Part shown: one piece after another, positions 5,117 to 5,763 of the stretch | Numbering within the stretch: position 1 is the stretch's first letter | How the letters are laid out: every line of letters starts with the position of its first letter | Assembly (NCBI GenBank): GCA_016744275.1 | Contig: JADGEP010000263.1 | Location: 1-5,763, forward strand | Reading direction: 5' to 3' | From: Candidatus Krumholzibacteriia bacterium | GTDB taxonomy: Bacteria; Krumholzibacteriota; Krumholzibacteriia; LZORAL124-64-63 | Length of the DNA: 5,763 bases | Notes under the pieces: generated by a model | Database searches by the model: none | What the model saw: only the letters and a program-made list of their open reading frames with translations | What the model was told of the DNA's origin: nothing | Translations under genes and position numbers: made by a program

Positions 5117-5763
5117 ATGACCAACCCCAATTCCACGCCGGACGAGTCCCAGCCTGAAGAGGCCAAGGACCAGACCGTCCAGCCGGATGCCGCGCCCGAG
5201 AAGGCCGCTCCTGCGGACGCTCGCCGCTTTGATGACGACGAAGACGAAGGCCGCCATGCCGCGGCTGAAGTCCTGCCGACACCAGCAGCTCCCAAGCTCA
5301 GTACCGCTTACGAAGAAGAAAGCATCGTCAACTACGATTACCTCGAAGAAGAGGGTAAAGCTGACGACCTTTCCTACGACGAAATGCTGGCGCTGATCAA
5401 CCAGTACGAAGAGACTCTGACTGACATTCAAGAGGGTCAGATTCTCGAAGGCACCGTTATTGAGGTGCGCGAAAATGAAGTTCTGCTGAACATCGGCTTC
5501 AAGAGTGAAGGCGTGATCAACCTGGACGAGTTTGGCTCGACCCCGGTTGCCGTCGACGACGTATTCGACGTTTTCCTGGAAAAACTGGAAAACCTGGATG
5601 GTCTGGTTGTGCTCTCCAAAGAGCGTGCCGATTTCCTGAAGGTCTGGGACCGCATCAAGCTGGCGCACGAAGCCGGCGATGTTGTCACCGGTGCCGTCGA
5701 CCGTCGCATCAAGGGTGGATTGGTAGTCAAGCTGTGGGGTGTGGATACGTTCCTGCCCGGCAG
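5117..5763 (+). CDS. rpsA: 30S ribosomal protein S1, 3'-truncated by the window edge
   Basis: S1 binds mRNA at the ribosome platform and promotes initiation on structured or weak-SD messages. 215 complete codons are visible. Residues 1-105 form an extension rich in Asp, Glu, Ala and Pro, including RRFDDDEDEGR (36-46) and acidic runs near 66-79; it has no S1 motif. The first S1 (OB-fold) domain spans about 106-170 (EGQILEGTVIEVRENEVLLNIG, then FKSEGVINLDEF). After the linker KERADFLKVWDRI the second domain begins at about 187 (GDVVTGAVDRRIKGGLVVKLWGVDTFLPG), where the window ends. E. coli S1 starts its first domain within about 20 residues, so the extension is long; similar extensions occur in Bacteroidetes and relatives. 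The gene has its own predicted promoter, leader hairpin and strong ribosome site, so it can be expressed independently of the upstream cmk-plsC gene, the classic cmk-rpsA neighbour. The number of S1 repeats cannot be seen. Confidence 0.95.
   Translation, partial: MTNPNSTPDESQPEEAKDQTVQPDAAPEKAAPADARRFDDDEDEGRHAAAEVLPTPAAPKLSTAYEEESIVNYDYLEEEGKADDLSYDEMLALINQYEETLTDIQEGQILEGTVIEVRENEVLLNIGFKSEGVINLDEFGSTPVAVDDVFDVFLEKLENLDGLVVLSKERADFLKVWDRIKLAHEAGDVVTGAVDRRIKGGLVVKLWGVDTFLPG

Noticed and set aside
5090..5668. 192-codon minus-strand frame opposite rpsA
   Set aside because: It is a shadow of the acidic, GAA/GAC-rich S1 coding region; the plus-strand frame has an excellent SD and S1 domains.

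Overview
The window (roughly 58-60% G+C by spot counts) is a compact, co-directional bacterial chromosome segment with six genes on the plus strand: scpB (5' end cut off), an rluB-type pseudouridine synthase, hisC, a DAHP synthase (aroF type), a cytidylate kinase fused to an acylglycerophosphate acyltransferase (cmk-plsC), and rpsA (3' end cut off). I see no mobile elements, CRISPR arrays, tRNA or rRNA genes, and no stretch over 140 bases without a gene.

Layout. Positions 3-683 hold the end of ScpB, a condensin accessory subunit, with a long acidic low-complexity tail. The rluB gene starts 2 nt after it, matching the widespread scpA-scpB-rluB arrangement. A 51-nt gap leads to hisC. hisC and aroF overlap by one base (TGATG). 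cmk-plsC begins 1 nt after the aroF stop. A 138-nt gap before rpsA carries a good sigma-70-like promoter, a leader hairpin and a near-perfect Shine-Dalgarno sequence. rpsA runs off the right edge.

How the genes fit together. hisC, aroF, cmk and rpsA in this order resemble a reduced version of the mixed-function supraoperon known from Proteobacteria (serC-pheA-hisC-tyrA-aroA-cmk-rpsA). Here the tyrA and aroA steps are absent, a DAHP synthase sits in their place, and plsC is fused to cmk. The segment therefore links chromosome organisation, ribosome function, amino-acid synthesis, CMP recycling and phospholipid synthesis, which are growth-related jobs.

Organism. The S1 protein has a roughly 105-residue acidic N-terminal extension followed by a first S1 domain with a pattern (IGFKSEGVI, then DEF) that I associate with Bacteroidetes and other FCB-group bacteria. 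With the high G+C and the Cmk-PlsC fusion, an uncultured FCB-related lineage is my best guess, but this is tentative. The content is mostly housekeeping. The parts most worth a second look are the Cmk-PlsC fusion, the reduced supraoperon, the DAHP synthase without its usual regulatory domain, and the rpsA leader.
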